Source: Actinomycetes bacterium (GTDB taxonomy: Bacteria; Actinomycetota; Actinomycetes; Mycobacteriales; Mycobacteriaceae). From it: DNA of 64,000 nucleotides. Positions within the stretch are counted from its first letter, which is position 1. Every line of letters begins with the position of its first letter. The DNA lies in contig JAEWRC010000194.1 of assembly GCA_023460175.1 (NCBI GenBank), forward strand, positions 7,528-71,527. Reading direction: 5' to 3'. The position numbers and the translations under genes were made by a program. Positions 7,287-14,971 of this stretch are shown one piece after another. The notes below the pieces were generated by a model that was not told where the DNA came from, searched no databases, and saw only the letters and a list, made by a program, of their open reading frames with translations.

Positions 7287-7889
7287 TCAGGCGGCCGGGG
7301 CCATGCTGCGCAGCGTGCGCTTCACCAGATCGTCGAGCAACTCCCGTCGCATCGGGTCGTTGGTGGTGATCGCCAGCGCGTACAGGCACAGTAGGAAGAA
7401 CACCGCGCTGTTCATCGAGTTGACGTCCGCGGCCACCGCACCGCCCTCCCGCGCGCGGTCGATGTGCGCGGTGAGTAGCACCACCAGCGAGTGGTCGCCA
7501 CCGCCCTCGGCCGGCGGTCGGGTCTGCGAGAAGTGCAGGGCCAGAAAGTCTTTGAACAGCAGCTCACCGAGGCGGCGTTCCAGACCCAGGACCAGGCGGG
7601 CGGCCTCGACCAGCGCGGCCTCCAGATCGTGGCCCTTCTCGAGGAACTTGCCGAACTGCTTGGCCATCCGGTCCTCCTCGCGCTTCTCGAGCTCGAGCAG
7701 GACGTGTTCCTTGGTGGGGAAGTGAAAGAAGAAGGTGCCGTGGGCAACTCCGGCGGCGGCGACGATGGCGCCGACGTCGGCCTCGGCCATGCCGGCGCGC
7801 TTGAACTCGGCCACCGCGGCGCCCATCAGCCGCTCCCTGGTTTGCAGGCGCTTCGTCTCGCGCGCCGATGGCCCGTTGACCACAGCCAT
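7287..7889 (-). CDS. TetR-family regulator (copy 2)
   Basis: A 200-residue TetR protein, paralogous along its whole length to the one at 5726-6328: the same RLQTRER start of helix 1, GVAHGTFFFHFPTKEHVLLELE in helix 3/4 (shortened here) and similar C-terminal helices. I prefer the ATG at 7889 (MAVVNG), which matches the length of copy 1; a start at 7904 would add five residues. It lies 59 bp upstream of membrane protein copy B, the same pairing as copy 1 with copy A, so the TetR plus membrane-protein module was duplicated. Confidence 0.8.
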   Translation of the reverse strand: MAVVNGPSARETKRLQTRERLMGAAVAEFKRAGMAEADVGAIVAAAGVAHGTFFFHFPTKEHVLLELEKREEDRMAKQFGKFLEKGHDLEAALVEAARLVLGLERRLGELLFKDFLALHFSQTRPPAEGGGDHSLVVLLTAHIDRAREGGAVAADVNSMNSAVFFLLCLYALAITTNDPMRRELLDDLVKRTLRSMAPAA

Positions 7890-7966
7890 GTCGCTCCGTC
7901 TCATCTACCCCAGCGGTCTTCGATTCCTTCGCTGTCGACAATATCGCCCGTGCCGCGCGAACCGCG

Positions 7967-8572
7967 TCAGCGCTGCGTCGCCCCGTACCCGTGGCTCAGC
8001 CAGTACACGGTGCGCTCGAGGCTCCGCACGATGTCGGTGATGGCGATCTCGCCGGCGGCGAAGCGCCCCAGCAACCCGTAGACGACGTTGGTGACGATGG
8101 TCGTCAGGTCCGCGACGAACGCGTTGTCGACGTCGGCGAGCACCTCCCCGAAGGCCGGGATGACGGCGTCAAGTCCGCGCTGCACCAGCCGCTCTCCGCC
8201 GGGTGCGGCGCGGGCCCGGAAGTAGGCCTTGAGCATGGCGGGATGTTGTTCCCAGGGCTCGAAAATGGTGCGCAGCACCCGCATCTGGCCGTCGTAGAAG
8301 GACTCGCCGTCGGCGCGGGATTGCCCGGCCAGGCCCGCGTAGCGGTTCTCGTCGAGCCACATCTGCAGCGCGGCCAGGATCAGCTCGTCGCGGTTGGCGT
8401 AGTGCTTGTAGATGGTCGCCAGCGAGGTGCGCGCCCGCCGGGCCACCTCGCGCAGCTGCACGGCCTCGTAGCCCTGGGTCTCGAGCAGTTCGACGACGAT
8501 GCCGAGGATGCGCCGGTCGTGACCCGCTGGCGCGTCCCGCTCCTCGCGCGTCGCCGCGCCGGATGACCCCAT
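7967..8572 (-). CDS. TetR-family repressor of the divergent SDR operon
   Basis: A 201-residue TetR protein with a helix-turn-helix at about 35-65 (VQLREVARRARTSLATIYKHYANRDELI, shown only in part: TSLATIYKHYANRDE). The ligand domain runs to residue 201. The start ATG at 8572 follows a divergent intergenic region that holds two tandem GTAAC-N3-GTTAC dyads. The gene is divergent to an SDR-CMD-hydrolase gene set, the standard layout of a local TetR repressor and its target operon. Confidence 0.85.
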   Translation of the reverse strand: MGSSGAATREERDAPAGHDRRILGIVVELLETQGYEAVQLREVARRARTSLATIYKHYANRDELILAALQMWLDENRYAGLAGQSRADGESFYDGQMRVLRTIFEPWEQHPAMLKAYFRARAAPGGERLVQRGLDAVIPAFGEVLADVDNAFVADLTTIVTNVVYGLLGRFAAGEIAITDIVRSLERTVYWLSHGYGATQR

Positions 8573-8598
8573 CGCCCATGACCCCTTGTCTCGCCGTT

Positions 8599-8634
8599 GT
8601 AACCACGTTACCGTACCGGCTGTAACACGGTTAC
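8599..8634. promoter_or_regulatory. Two tandem TetR operators, GTAAC-N3-GTTAC
   Basis: Site 1 is GTAACCACGTTAC (8599-8611) and site 2 is GTAACACGGTTAC (8622-8634); both have perfect 5-bp arms, 3-bp spacers and are centred 23 bp apart, about two helical turns. They lie between the divergent TetR and SDR starts and so can control both. Confidence 0.7.
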
Positions 8635-8656
8635 CCACGCAACGAAGCGAGCTGAC

Positions 8657-9487
8657 ATGAGTTCTCTGGCCGGCAAGGTCGCCTTCATCACCGGAGTCGC
8701 CCGCGGACAGGGGCGCAGCCACGCGCTCCGGCTCGCGGCCGACGGCGCCGACATCATCGGCGTCGACATCTGCGCCGACATACCCTCCAACGGCTATCCC
8801 ATGGCCACCCGCGACGAACTCGACGAGACCGTCGCGCTGGTGGAGGCCCAGGGCGGCAAGATGCTCGGCACCGTCGCCGACGTCCGCGACTTCGCCGCGG
8901 TCAAGGCCGCCGTCGACGCCGGGGTCGAACACTTCGGCCGCCTCGACATCGTGTGCGCCAACGCGGGCATCGCGCCGACGGCCTTCCGCGAGGTCGGCAT
9001 CGAGGAGGACCTCGAGATGTGGACCGACGCCATCGGGGTCAACCTGAACGGCGCCTTCCACACCGCGAAGGCCGCCATCCCGCACCTGCTGGCGGGCCAA
9101 CGCGGCGGGGCGATGGTGTTCACCAGCTCCACGGCCGGGCTGCGCGGCTTCGGCGGCATGCAGGGCGGCGGCCTGGGCTACGCGGCCGCCAAGCACGGCA
9201 TCGTCGGGCTGATGCGCACGCTGTCCAATGCCTTGGCGCCGTACAGCATTCGCGTCAACACCGTGCATCCCACCGCGGTGAACACCATGATGGCGGTGAA
9301 TCCGGCCATGACGGCGTTCCTGGAGGCCTATCCCGACGGCGGCCCGCATCTGCAAAACCCGATGCCGGTCGAACTGCTGGAACCCGAGGACATCAGCGCC
9401 GCGATCGCCTATCTGGTCTCCGACGCGGCCCAGTACGTCACCGGGGTCACCTTCCCCGTCGACGCCGGCTTCTGCAACAAGCTATGA
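8657..9487 (+). CDS. SDR oxidoreductase of the mycofactocin-dependent type
   Basis: A 276-residue short-chain dehydrogenase. The cofactor motif is GVARGQGRSHALRLA near residue 13, followed by IGVDIC. NAG motif (CANAGIAP) at about 103, catalytic Ser in FTSSTAG and Tyr-x3-Lys in YAAAKHG. The GQGRSHA form of the glycine motif and an insertion after the second strand (about 42-60) are features of the mycofactocin-coupled SDR group, which keeps NAD bound and passes electrons to mycofactocin. Substrate unknown, probably an alcohol. First gene of an operon with a CMD-domain protein, under the divergent TetR. Confidence 0.8.
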   Translation: MSSLAGKVAFITGVARGQGRSHALRLAADGADIIGVDICADIPSNGYPMATRDELDETVALVEAQGGKMLGTVADVRDFAAVKAAVDAGVEHFGRLDIVCANAGIAPTAFREVGIEEDLEMWTDAIGVNLNGAFHTAKAAIPHLLAGQRGGAMVFTSSTAGLRGFGGMQGGGLGYAAAKHGIVGLMRTLSNALAPYSIRVNTVHPTAVNTMMAVNPAMTAFLEAYPDGGPHLQNPMPVELLEPEDISAAIAYLVSDAAQYVTGVTFPVDAGFCNKL

Positions 9488-10266
9488 GAACCGATGCCGG
9501 CCGCCGGGCCTATACCGACGTGATGACCGTCCCGCCGCCGGCGGCCGACGCCACGGCCGGCCTGCTCGACTTCGTGTTCGCCGACGTCTGGCAGCGCCCC
9601 GGGCTGAGCCGACGCGATCGCCGGTTCATCACCCTGGCCTGCGTGGCCGCCGCCGACGCCGAGGCCCCGCTGCGCGACCACGTCTACGCCGCACTCAACA
9701 GCGGCGACCTGTCGATCGTCGAGATCCGGGAAGCCGTCCTGCATTTCGCGGTGTACTCCGGTTGGCCCAAGGCCTCCCGGCTGGACATGATGGTCGACGA
9801 GCAGTGGCAGCGCCTCCACACCGAACGCGGGCAGGAGGTGCCGCCGCGCGAACCGTTGTTGCCGCTGACCACGCCCAGTGATCCCGAGGCGCGTCTGGCC
9901 GTCGGCGAGCAGTCCTTCATGGACATCAACTGCCTGCCCTACCTGCCCACTCGGGACAGCCCCTATCAGGGCGCCGGCATCCTGAACTTCGTGTTCGGCG
10001 AGATGTGGCTGCGGCCGGGCCTGGGCATGCGGGAGCGCCGCCTGGTGACGGTGACCTGCGTGGTGTTCCAGGACGCGCCGTACCCGATCATGAGCCACGT
10101 GTACGCGGCGCTGAAGAGCCGCGACCTGTCGTTCGCCGAGATGGATGAGCTGGCACTGCAATTCGGCGCCTACTACGGCTGGCCCAAGGCCACCCACCTG
10201 GCCGCGGTGATCGAGGAGCAGAAGCAGCGGGTGACCGCGGAGTGGGACGCCGAACAGCGGCACTAG
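9484..10266 (+). CDS. Tandem carboxymuconolactone-decarboxylase-domain protein
   Basis: About 260 residues made of two CMD-like (AhpD-like) units. Each has the pattern 'FVFADVWQRPGLSRRDRRF' / 'FVFGEMWLRPGLGMRERR', then a conserved helix ending in 'YSGWPKA' and 'YYGWPKA'. The catalytic CxxC of AhpD is absent, so this is not a thiol peroxidase reductase; a lactone-type hydrolase or isomerase role is more likely. The ATG at 9484 overlaps the SDR stop by 4 nt (ATGA), so translation is coupled and the two enzymes probably act in one pathway. Confidence 0.75.
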   Translation: MRTDAGRRAYTDVMTVPPPAADATAGLLDFVFADVWQRPGLSRRDRRFITLACVAAADAEAPLRDHVYAALNSGDLSIVEIREAVLHFAVYSGWPKASRLDMMVDEQWQRLHTERGQEVPPREPLLPLTTPSDPEARLAVGEQSFMDINCLPYLPTRDSPYQGAGILNFVFGEMWLRPGLGMRERRLVTVTCVVFQDAPYPIMSHVYAALKSRDLSFAEMDELALQFGAYYGWPKATHLAAVIEEQKQRVTAEWDAEQRH

Positions 10267-10341
10267 CCCACTCGGTGGCGGCACAGTGGATAATTGCCGA
10301 AACGAGGCTGCTACCCGGCAGCGCTCTGCGAGATTGGCAGG

Positions 10342-11232
10342 ATGTCCACACACCTCACCCCACCGACGTGGTTCCAGCAGGCGCTGGACCACCGACCGCG
10401 CAGCTTCGAGGTCGACGCCGAGGGCGCTCGCATCCACTGCCGCGCTTGGGGTGAGCCCGGCCGGCCACTGCTGGTGCTGGTGCACGGCGGCGGGGCCAAC
10501 TCCGCGTGGTGGGACCACATTGCCCCGTTCTTCGCCACGACGCACCACGTCGTCGCCCCGGATCTGAGCGGCCACGGCGACAGCACGACCCGGCCCCGGT
10601 ACGGCCTGGGCATCTGGTCCCGGGAAGTAATCGCGGTCGCGGCCGCCGCGGACCCCACGGTCCGTCCCGTGATCGTCGGGCACAGTATGGGCGGCTGGGT
10701 CACCGGCACCGCGGCCTTCCGCGACGGCGACAAGATCGACGGGATCGTCGTCCTGGACTCGCCGCTGCGCGACCGCGCGCCCGAGGAAGAGCACCTGCGC
10801 CGGGCGCGCGGGAAACAGGAGGGGTACCGGACCCGGGAGGCGATCGTGTCGCGGTTCCGGCCGGTGCCGAGCCAGGACGTGATCCTGCCCTACGTCGCCG
10901 ACCACATCGCCCGCGAATCGGTGCGGCGCAAGGGGTTGCGTTGGTGGTGGAAGTTCGACCCGGCCATCTTCGGCGGCCGGTGGCTCTCCGACGACCCCGC
11001 CGAGGCGGACACCATGGAGAACACCTTCGCCCAGATGCCCTGTCGGATCGCCCTTCTGCGCTGCGAGCACGGCGCGATCGACGACGACATGGCTGAGCGG
11101 ATCCGGCAGATCCTGCAACTGCGCGGACCGTTCGTGGATCTTCCCGAGGCGGGGCACCACCCCATGCTGGATCAGCCGCTGTCGTTGGTCGCCACGCTGC
11201 GCACGCTGCTCGAGTTCTGGTCCATCACCTGA
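10342..11232 (+). CDS. Alpha/beta hydrolase
   Basis: A 296-residue alpha/beta hydrolase. Oxyanion motif VHGGGANS near residue 48, nucleophile elbow GHSMGG with Ser115, and the catalytic His in EAGHHPML near the C-terminus. The acid is expected after strand 7 (CEHGAIDDD region). I chose the internal ATG at 10342 because upstream residues do not fit the family. It follows the SDR-CMD pair by 75 bp on the same strand and may act in the same catabolic route. Substrate unknown. Confidence 0.8.
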   Translation: MSTHLTPPTWFQQALDHRPRSFEVDAEGARIHCRAWGEPGRPLLVLVHGGGANSAWWDHIAPFFATTHHVVAPDLSGHGDSTTRPRYGLGIWSREVIAVAAAADPTVRPVIVGHSMGGWVTGTAAFRDGDKIDGIVVLDSPLRDRAPEEEHLRRARGKQEGYRTREAIVSRFRPVPSQDVILPYVADHIARESVRRKGLRWWWKFDPAIFGGRWLSDDPAEADTMENTFAQMPCRIALLRCEHGAIDDDMAERIRQILQLRGPFVDLPEAGHHPMLDQPLSLVATLRTLLEFWSIT

Positions 11233-11275
11233 GGCCCGACGTTTCGATCCCGTCCGCGGCGGCTAACCGCAGCGG

Positions 11276-12670
11276 GTGAGCTTCGATCTGCGGCCCACCG
11301 TCGCGCAACACGACCTGGCCCGGCGCACCCACGAGTTCGCCGAGGAGGTCATCCGGCCGGTCGCACTCGAGTACGACCAGCGCCAGGAGTTCCCCTGGCC
11401 GGTGCTCGAGGAGGCCGCCGAGCGCGGCTTCTACAGTCCGCTGTTCTACCGCGACCTGATCGGCGACCCGACCGGCCTCTCGCTTCCGATGTTCATGGAG
11501 GAGCTGTTCTGGGGCTGCGCCGGGATCGGGCTGGCCATCGTCATGCCCGCCCTGGCGCTCTCGGCCATCGGGCAGGCCGCCACCCCCGAGCAGATGCTGG
11601 ACTGGGCCCCGGAATGCTTCGGCAGCCCGGGTGAGCTGAAGCTGGCCGCGCTGGCCATCTCCGAACCCGAGGGCGGCAGCGACGTCCGCAACCTGCGCAC
11701 CACGGCCCGCCGGGCCGGGCCCGGGCCGGACGCCGACTGGGTCATCAACGGGCACAAGATGTGGATCGGCAACGGCGGCATCGCCAACGTGCATGTCGTC
11801 AACGCCGTCGTCGACGAGGAACTCGGGCACCGCGGCCAAGCGCTGTTCATCGTCCCCGGCGACACGCCAGGCCTGGAGCTGGTGCGCAAGCTCGACAAGC
11901 TGGGCTGCCGCGCCTCGCACACCGCGGAACTGCGGTTCACCGACGTGCGCATCCCGGCGGCCAACCTGCTGGGCGGCCCGGAAAGGCTGGAGCACAAGCT
12001 GGCCAAGGCCCGCGAGGTCGTCGCCGGCGGCGCCCGCTCCGGATCGGCCGCGCTGGGCACCTTCGAACAGACCCGGCCGATGGTCGCCGCCCAGGCCCTC
12101 GGAATCGCCCGCGCGGCACTGGAATACATGACCGAATACGCCAACCGCCGCGAAGCCTTCGGCGCCCCGATCATCGACAACCAGGGCATCTCGTTCCCGA
12201 TCGCGGACCTGGCCACCCAACTCGACGCGGCGCGGCTGCTGACCTGGCGGGCCTCCTGGATGGCCGCCACCGGCGTGCCGTTCGACCGCGGCGAGGGCTC
12301 GATGTCCAAGCTCGCGGCCAGCGAACTCGCGGTCCGGACCACCGAGCGGGCCATCCAGACCCTGGGCGGCTGGGGCTACATCACCGATCACCCGGTGGAG
12401 AAGTGGTACCGCGACGCGAAGCTCTACACCATCTTCGAGGGCACCAGCGAGATCCAGCGGATGGTGATCGCGCGGGCCCTGGGCGCGGCCGACGGCGCCC
12501 CTCCCCTGCACGTCGAGCTCGAACCGTCCGGCGGACCGCTCAACCGCTGGTTCGGTCGCGGCGCGCCGATGCGCGGGCGGGCGTCGGAAACGATGCTCGC
12601 GGCCAAGGACAAAGTGCCCGCGCCGGTCATGCGGTTGGCCATGAAGGTGCTCGCCCCGCCGCGCCGGTAA
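11276..12670 (+). CDS. Acyl-CoA dehydrogenase (FadE family)
   Basis: A 464-residue FAD-dependent acyl-CoA dehydrogenase. N-terminal helical domain 1-120, flavin-contacting loop AISEPEGGSD, substrate-pocket region WVINGHKMWIGNGG, and the C-terminal helix bundle with the catalytic glutamate in FEGTSEIQ (Glu388). It adds about 60 Pro/Arg-rich residues after the usual end (GAPMRGRAS...). GTG start at 11276. Catalyses alpha,beta-desaturation of an acyl-CoA; chain length cannot be inferred. Followed by a TetR gene 46 bp downstream. Confidence 0.85.
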   Translation: MSFDLRPTVAQHDLARRTHEFAEEVIRPVALEYDQRQEFPWPVLEEAAERGFYSPLFYRDLIGDPTGLSLPMFMEELFWGCAGIGLAIVMPALALSAIGQAATPEQMLDWAPECFGSPGELKLAALAISEPEGGSDVRNLRTTARRAGPGPDADWVINGHKMWIGNGGIANVHVVNAVVDEELGHRGQALFIVPGDTPGLELVRKLDKLGCRASHTAELRFTDVRIPAANLLGGPERLEHKLAKAREVVAGGARSGSAALGTFEQTRPMVAAQALGIARAALEYMTEYANRREAFGAPIIDNQGISFPIADLATQLDAARLLTWRASWMAATGVPFDRGEGSMSKLAASELAVRTTERAIQTLGGWGYITDHPVEKWYRDAKLYTIFEGTSEIQRMVIARALGAADGAPPLHVELEPSGGPLNRWFGRGAPMRGRASETMLAAKDKVPAPVMRLAMKVLAPPRR

Positions 12671-12716
12671 TCGACCTCCCGACCGGTGCCCGCGCAATGC
12701 TGGAACAATCGACAAC

Positions 12717-13304
12717 ATGGATGCCAGCGAGCCGCTCGGTCTGCGAGAGCGAAAGAAGCTGCGCACCCGCGAGACGATCCGGCGCGAGGCGTTCCGATTG
12801 TTCGAGGCCAACGGCTATTCGAACACCACCGTCGAGCAGATCGCCGACGCCGCCGAGCTCTCCCCGCGCACGTTCTTCCGCTACTTCCCCGCCAAAGAAC
12901 ACGTCCTCATCGACAACGAACTGATCCCACCGATCATCGCGGCCTTCCGCGCCGCGCCCCCGGAGATGCCGCCGCTGACCGCCTACCGGCACGCGGTGAC
13001 GAGCACGTTCGACGCGCTGAGCCCGTCCGAACGTGAGAACGCGTTGCGCGGCCAGGCGATGACCTACACCGTTCCGGAGGCGCGGGGCCTCCTCTACACC
13101 CACTACGTCCAGCTGATCGGGCTGATCAGCGACGCGCTGATCGACCGGCTCCCCCACATCAGCGACCAGTTCGAGCGCCGCGTGCTGGCCGGCGTCATCG
13201 TCGGCGTGCTGTTGTCGGTCTCCGACGGCACGCCGCTGCCCGGCGACCCGATCGCGGCGGGCATGGAGATCCTGGAAGCTCGGCTGAATCTGGGCCCGCT
13301 GTAA
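12717..13304 (+). CDS. TetR-family regulator
   Basis: A 195-residue TetR protein with a canonical N-terminal helix-turn-helix (about 15-62: TRETIRREAFRLF, TVEQIADAAELSPRTFFRYF). The C-terminal ligand domain is typical of the group regulating fatty-acid or efflux genes. ATG at 12717. It is downstream of, and codirectional with, the acyl-CoA dehydrogenase gene, which is a plausible target. No clear dyad was seen in the short 46-bp gap. Confidence 0.8.
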   Translation: MDASEPLGLRERKKLRTRETIRREAFRLFEANGYSNTTVEQIADAAELSPRTFFRYFPAKEHVLIDNELIPPIIAAFRAAPPEMPPLTAYRHAVTSTFDALSPSERENALRGQAMTYTVPEARGLLYTHYVQLIGLISDALIDRLPHISDQFERRVLAGVIVGVLLSVSDGTPLPGDPIAAGMEILEARLNLGPL

Positions 13305-13326
13305 GTCGCGGCGCTACCCTGACCCG

Positions 13327-13596
13327 ATGAGCAGCCCACGAGTTCCCGGCGGGGTGGTGCACAAGCTGCCCGGCGACCTGCGAACCGCGCTGCTGGCCAA
13401 CGCGACCGCCTTCGCCGCGTGGAAGGACATCACCCCGCTGGCCCGCAACGAGTTCATCTGCTGGGTCGAGGACGCCAAACAGCAGGCCACCCGCGAGCGC
13501 CGAATCCGGCGCACCCAGGAGGAACTCGAGGAGGGCATGCGTCGGCCCTGCTGCTGGCCCGGGTGCAAGCACCGGGAACGCAACGGCAAGGCCTGA
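13327..13596 (+). CDS. YdeI/OmdA-family small protein
   Basis: An 89-residue protein similar to the C-terminal helical unit of the YdeI/'bacteriocin-protection, OmpD-associated' family. Typical features are the 'L...AF..W..ltplaRneFi.WV..AKqqaTReRRi' helix and a Cys-containing end (RRPCCWPGCKHRE), which looks like a possible metal site. The ATG at 13327 lies exactly 6 nt after TACCCT, suggesting a leaderless transcript. Biochemical role of the family is not established. Confidence 0.7.
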   Translation: MSSPRVPGGVVHKLPGDLRTALLANATAFAAWKDITPLARNEFICWVEDAKQQATRERRIRRTQEELEEGMRRPCCWPGCKHRERNGKA

Positions 13597-13716
13597 CCCC
13601 GCGTCGAGTCAGAACTCACGCAGCGGAAGTGCGACGAGTAACTCCGGTCCCCAGTTCTGCCTCGATGCGCCCATAAGCTCTTTGCGAAATCTGATCTTGA
13701 TGGTAGAACCGAAAAG

Positions 13717-14064
13717 ATGAGGGCCATCCTGAACTTCCTTGCCGCACTGGTCATGGCGGGCGCCGCCGCCACCGCGATCGCTGCGGCCCCGGTCGCCGCG
13801 GCGGACACCTTCTCGCCGGCCGGCACCCAGATCGTCAACTCGGTGCAACCGCTAAGTGCCCCCGGCGGGGACGGCTGCTTCAACGGCATCTGCGGCAGCG
13901 GAGGCCCGGGTGGCGGCAGCGGGTGCACCGCCGACGGCACCTGCGGCCACGGCGGCCCGCAGGGCGGGGCAGGCTGCACCGCGGACGGGATCTGCGGACA
14001 CGGCGGCCCCGGCGGCGGTGGCGGGTGCGTGCCCGGCATCGGCTGCTTCGAGTGGGGGCACTGA
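13717..14064 (+). CDS. Secreted Gly/Cys-rich repeat peptide
   Basis: A 115-residue preprotein. Residues 1-29 form a Sec signal peptide (MRAILNFLAALVMAG...VAAA, cut before DTFSP). The mature part has four Cys pairs spaced about 17 residues apart in a glycine-rich repeat: GCFNGICG, GCTADGTCGHGG, GCTADGICGHGG, GCVPGIGC. Eight Cys and two His per 60 residues would suit disulfide ladders or metal binding. I know no assigned function. It sits alone between a YdeI-like gene and an SDR gene; its codon use matches the neighbours. Confidence 0.75.
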   Translation: MRAILNFLAALVMAGAAATAIAAAPVAAADTFSPAGTQIVNSVQPLSAPGGDGCFNGICGSGGPGGGSGCTADGTCGHGGPQGGAGCTADGICGHGGPGGGGGCVPGIGCFEWGH

Positions 14065-14098
14065 CCCCAGCGGCAACAAATCGACGGCCCGGGTGCGC

Positions 14099-14125
14099 CA
14101 TGATGAGACTGCGTCATGATGAGAC
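14099..14125. repeat. Direct repeat CATGATGAGAC before the SDR gene
   Basis: Two exact 11-bp copies (14099-14109 and 14115-14125), 16 bp apart, directly abut the ATG at 14126. Each contains its own ATG. They may be regulator half-sites or create small upstream start codons; either role is inferred. Confidence 0.45.
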
Positions 14126-14920
14126 ATGGCCAAATCAGTTTTCATCACCGGCGCCGCCGCAGGGATCGGCCGCGTCACCGCGCTGAAGTTCGCGGCGAAG
14201 GGGTACACCGTCGGTGCCTACGACATCGACGAGGCCGGGCTGGCCTCCCTGCGTGAGGAGATCACCGCGCACGGCGCCACGGCCGTCACCGGCCACCTCG
14301 ACGTCACCGACAACGACGAGATGATCGCGCGGCTCGACGAATTCGTCGCCGCGGCCGGCGGACGGCTCGACGTGCTGATCAACAACGCCGGCATCCTCGT
14401 CGCCGGGGCCTTCGAGGAGATCCCGGTCCCGATGCAGCACAAGATGATCGACATCAACTGCAAGGGTGTGGTCAACGGTCTGCACGCCGCGCACCCGCAT
14501 CTGCGTCGCACACCCGGTGCGGTGGTGGTCAACCTCGCCTCGGCATCGGCCATCTACGGGCAGGCCGAACTCGCCGTCTACAGCGCCAGCAAGTTTTTCG
14601 TCCGGGCCATGACCGAGGCCCTCGACGTGGAGTGGGGCCCGCAGGGCATCCGGGTGATCTCGATGTGGCCGCTGTACGTGCAGACCACCATGACCGACGG
14701 CGTCAGCACCGGGACCACCAAATCGCTGGGCATCAACCTCACCGCCGACGACGTCGCCAACGACATCATGGCCGCCATCGAACCCTCCCCGCTGCGGCGG
14801 CGCCTGCACCAGGTGCATTTCCCGGTCGGGCGCCAGGCCAAGCTGTTCGCGGCGGGTTCCCGGTTCAGCCCGGCGTGGCTGACCCGGCTGCTCAACAAGC
14901 GATTGGCGGCCGCCGACTAG
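14126..14920 (+). CDS. Short-chain dehydrogenase/reductase
   Basis: A 264-residue classical SDR. Cofactor motif TGAAAGIGRVTA at about 8-19, NNAG at about 90 (LINNAGIL), catalytic Ser in NLASASAIYG and YxxxK in YSASKFF. The tail (residues 220-264) contains basic and hydrophobic stretches (RRRLHQVHFPV, LTRLLNKRL) that could contact membrane. Substrate unknown. ATG at 14126 follows directly on an 11-bp direct repeat. Codirectional with the fecB2-like gene 51 bp downstream. Confidence 0.8.
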   Translation: MAKSVFITGAAAGIGRVTALKFAAKGYTVGAYDIDEAGLASLREEITAHGATAVTGHLDVTDNDEMIARLDEFVAAAGGRLDVLINNAGILVAGAFEEIPVPMQHKMIDINCKGVVNGLHAAHPHLRRTPGAVVVNLASASAIYGQAELAVYSASKFFVRAMTEALDVEWGPQGIRVISMWPLYVQTTMTDGVSTGTTKSLGINLTADDVANDIMAAIEPSPLRRRLHQVHFPVGRQAKLFAAGSRFSPAWLTRLLNKRLAAAD

Positions 14921-14971
14921 CGTTCGGCAATTTCACCGTCACCAACTGAACCCCGGGCGTAACCTCGCCCA

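Noticed and set aside
7967..9355. Extending the TetR at 7967 to 462 residues
   Set aside because: The extra N-terminus is antisense to the SDR gene and has no TetR sequence; the ATG at 8572 fits the family.
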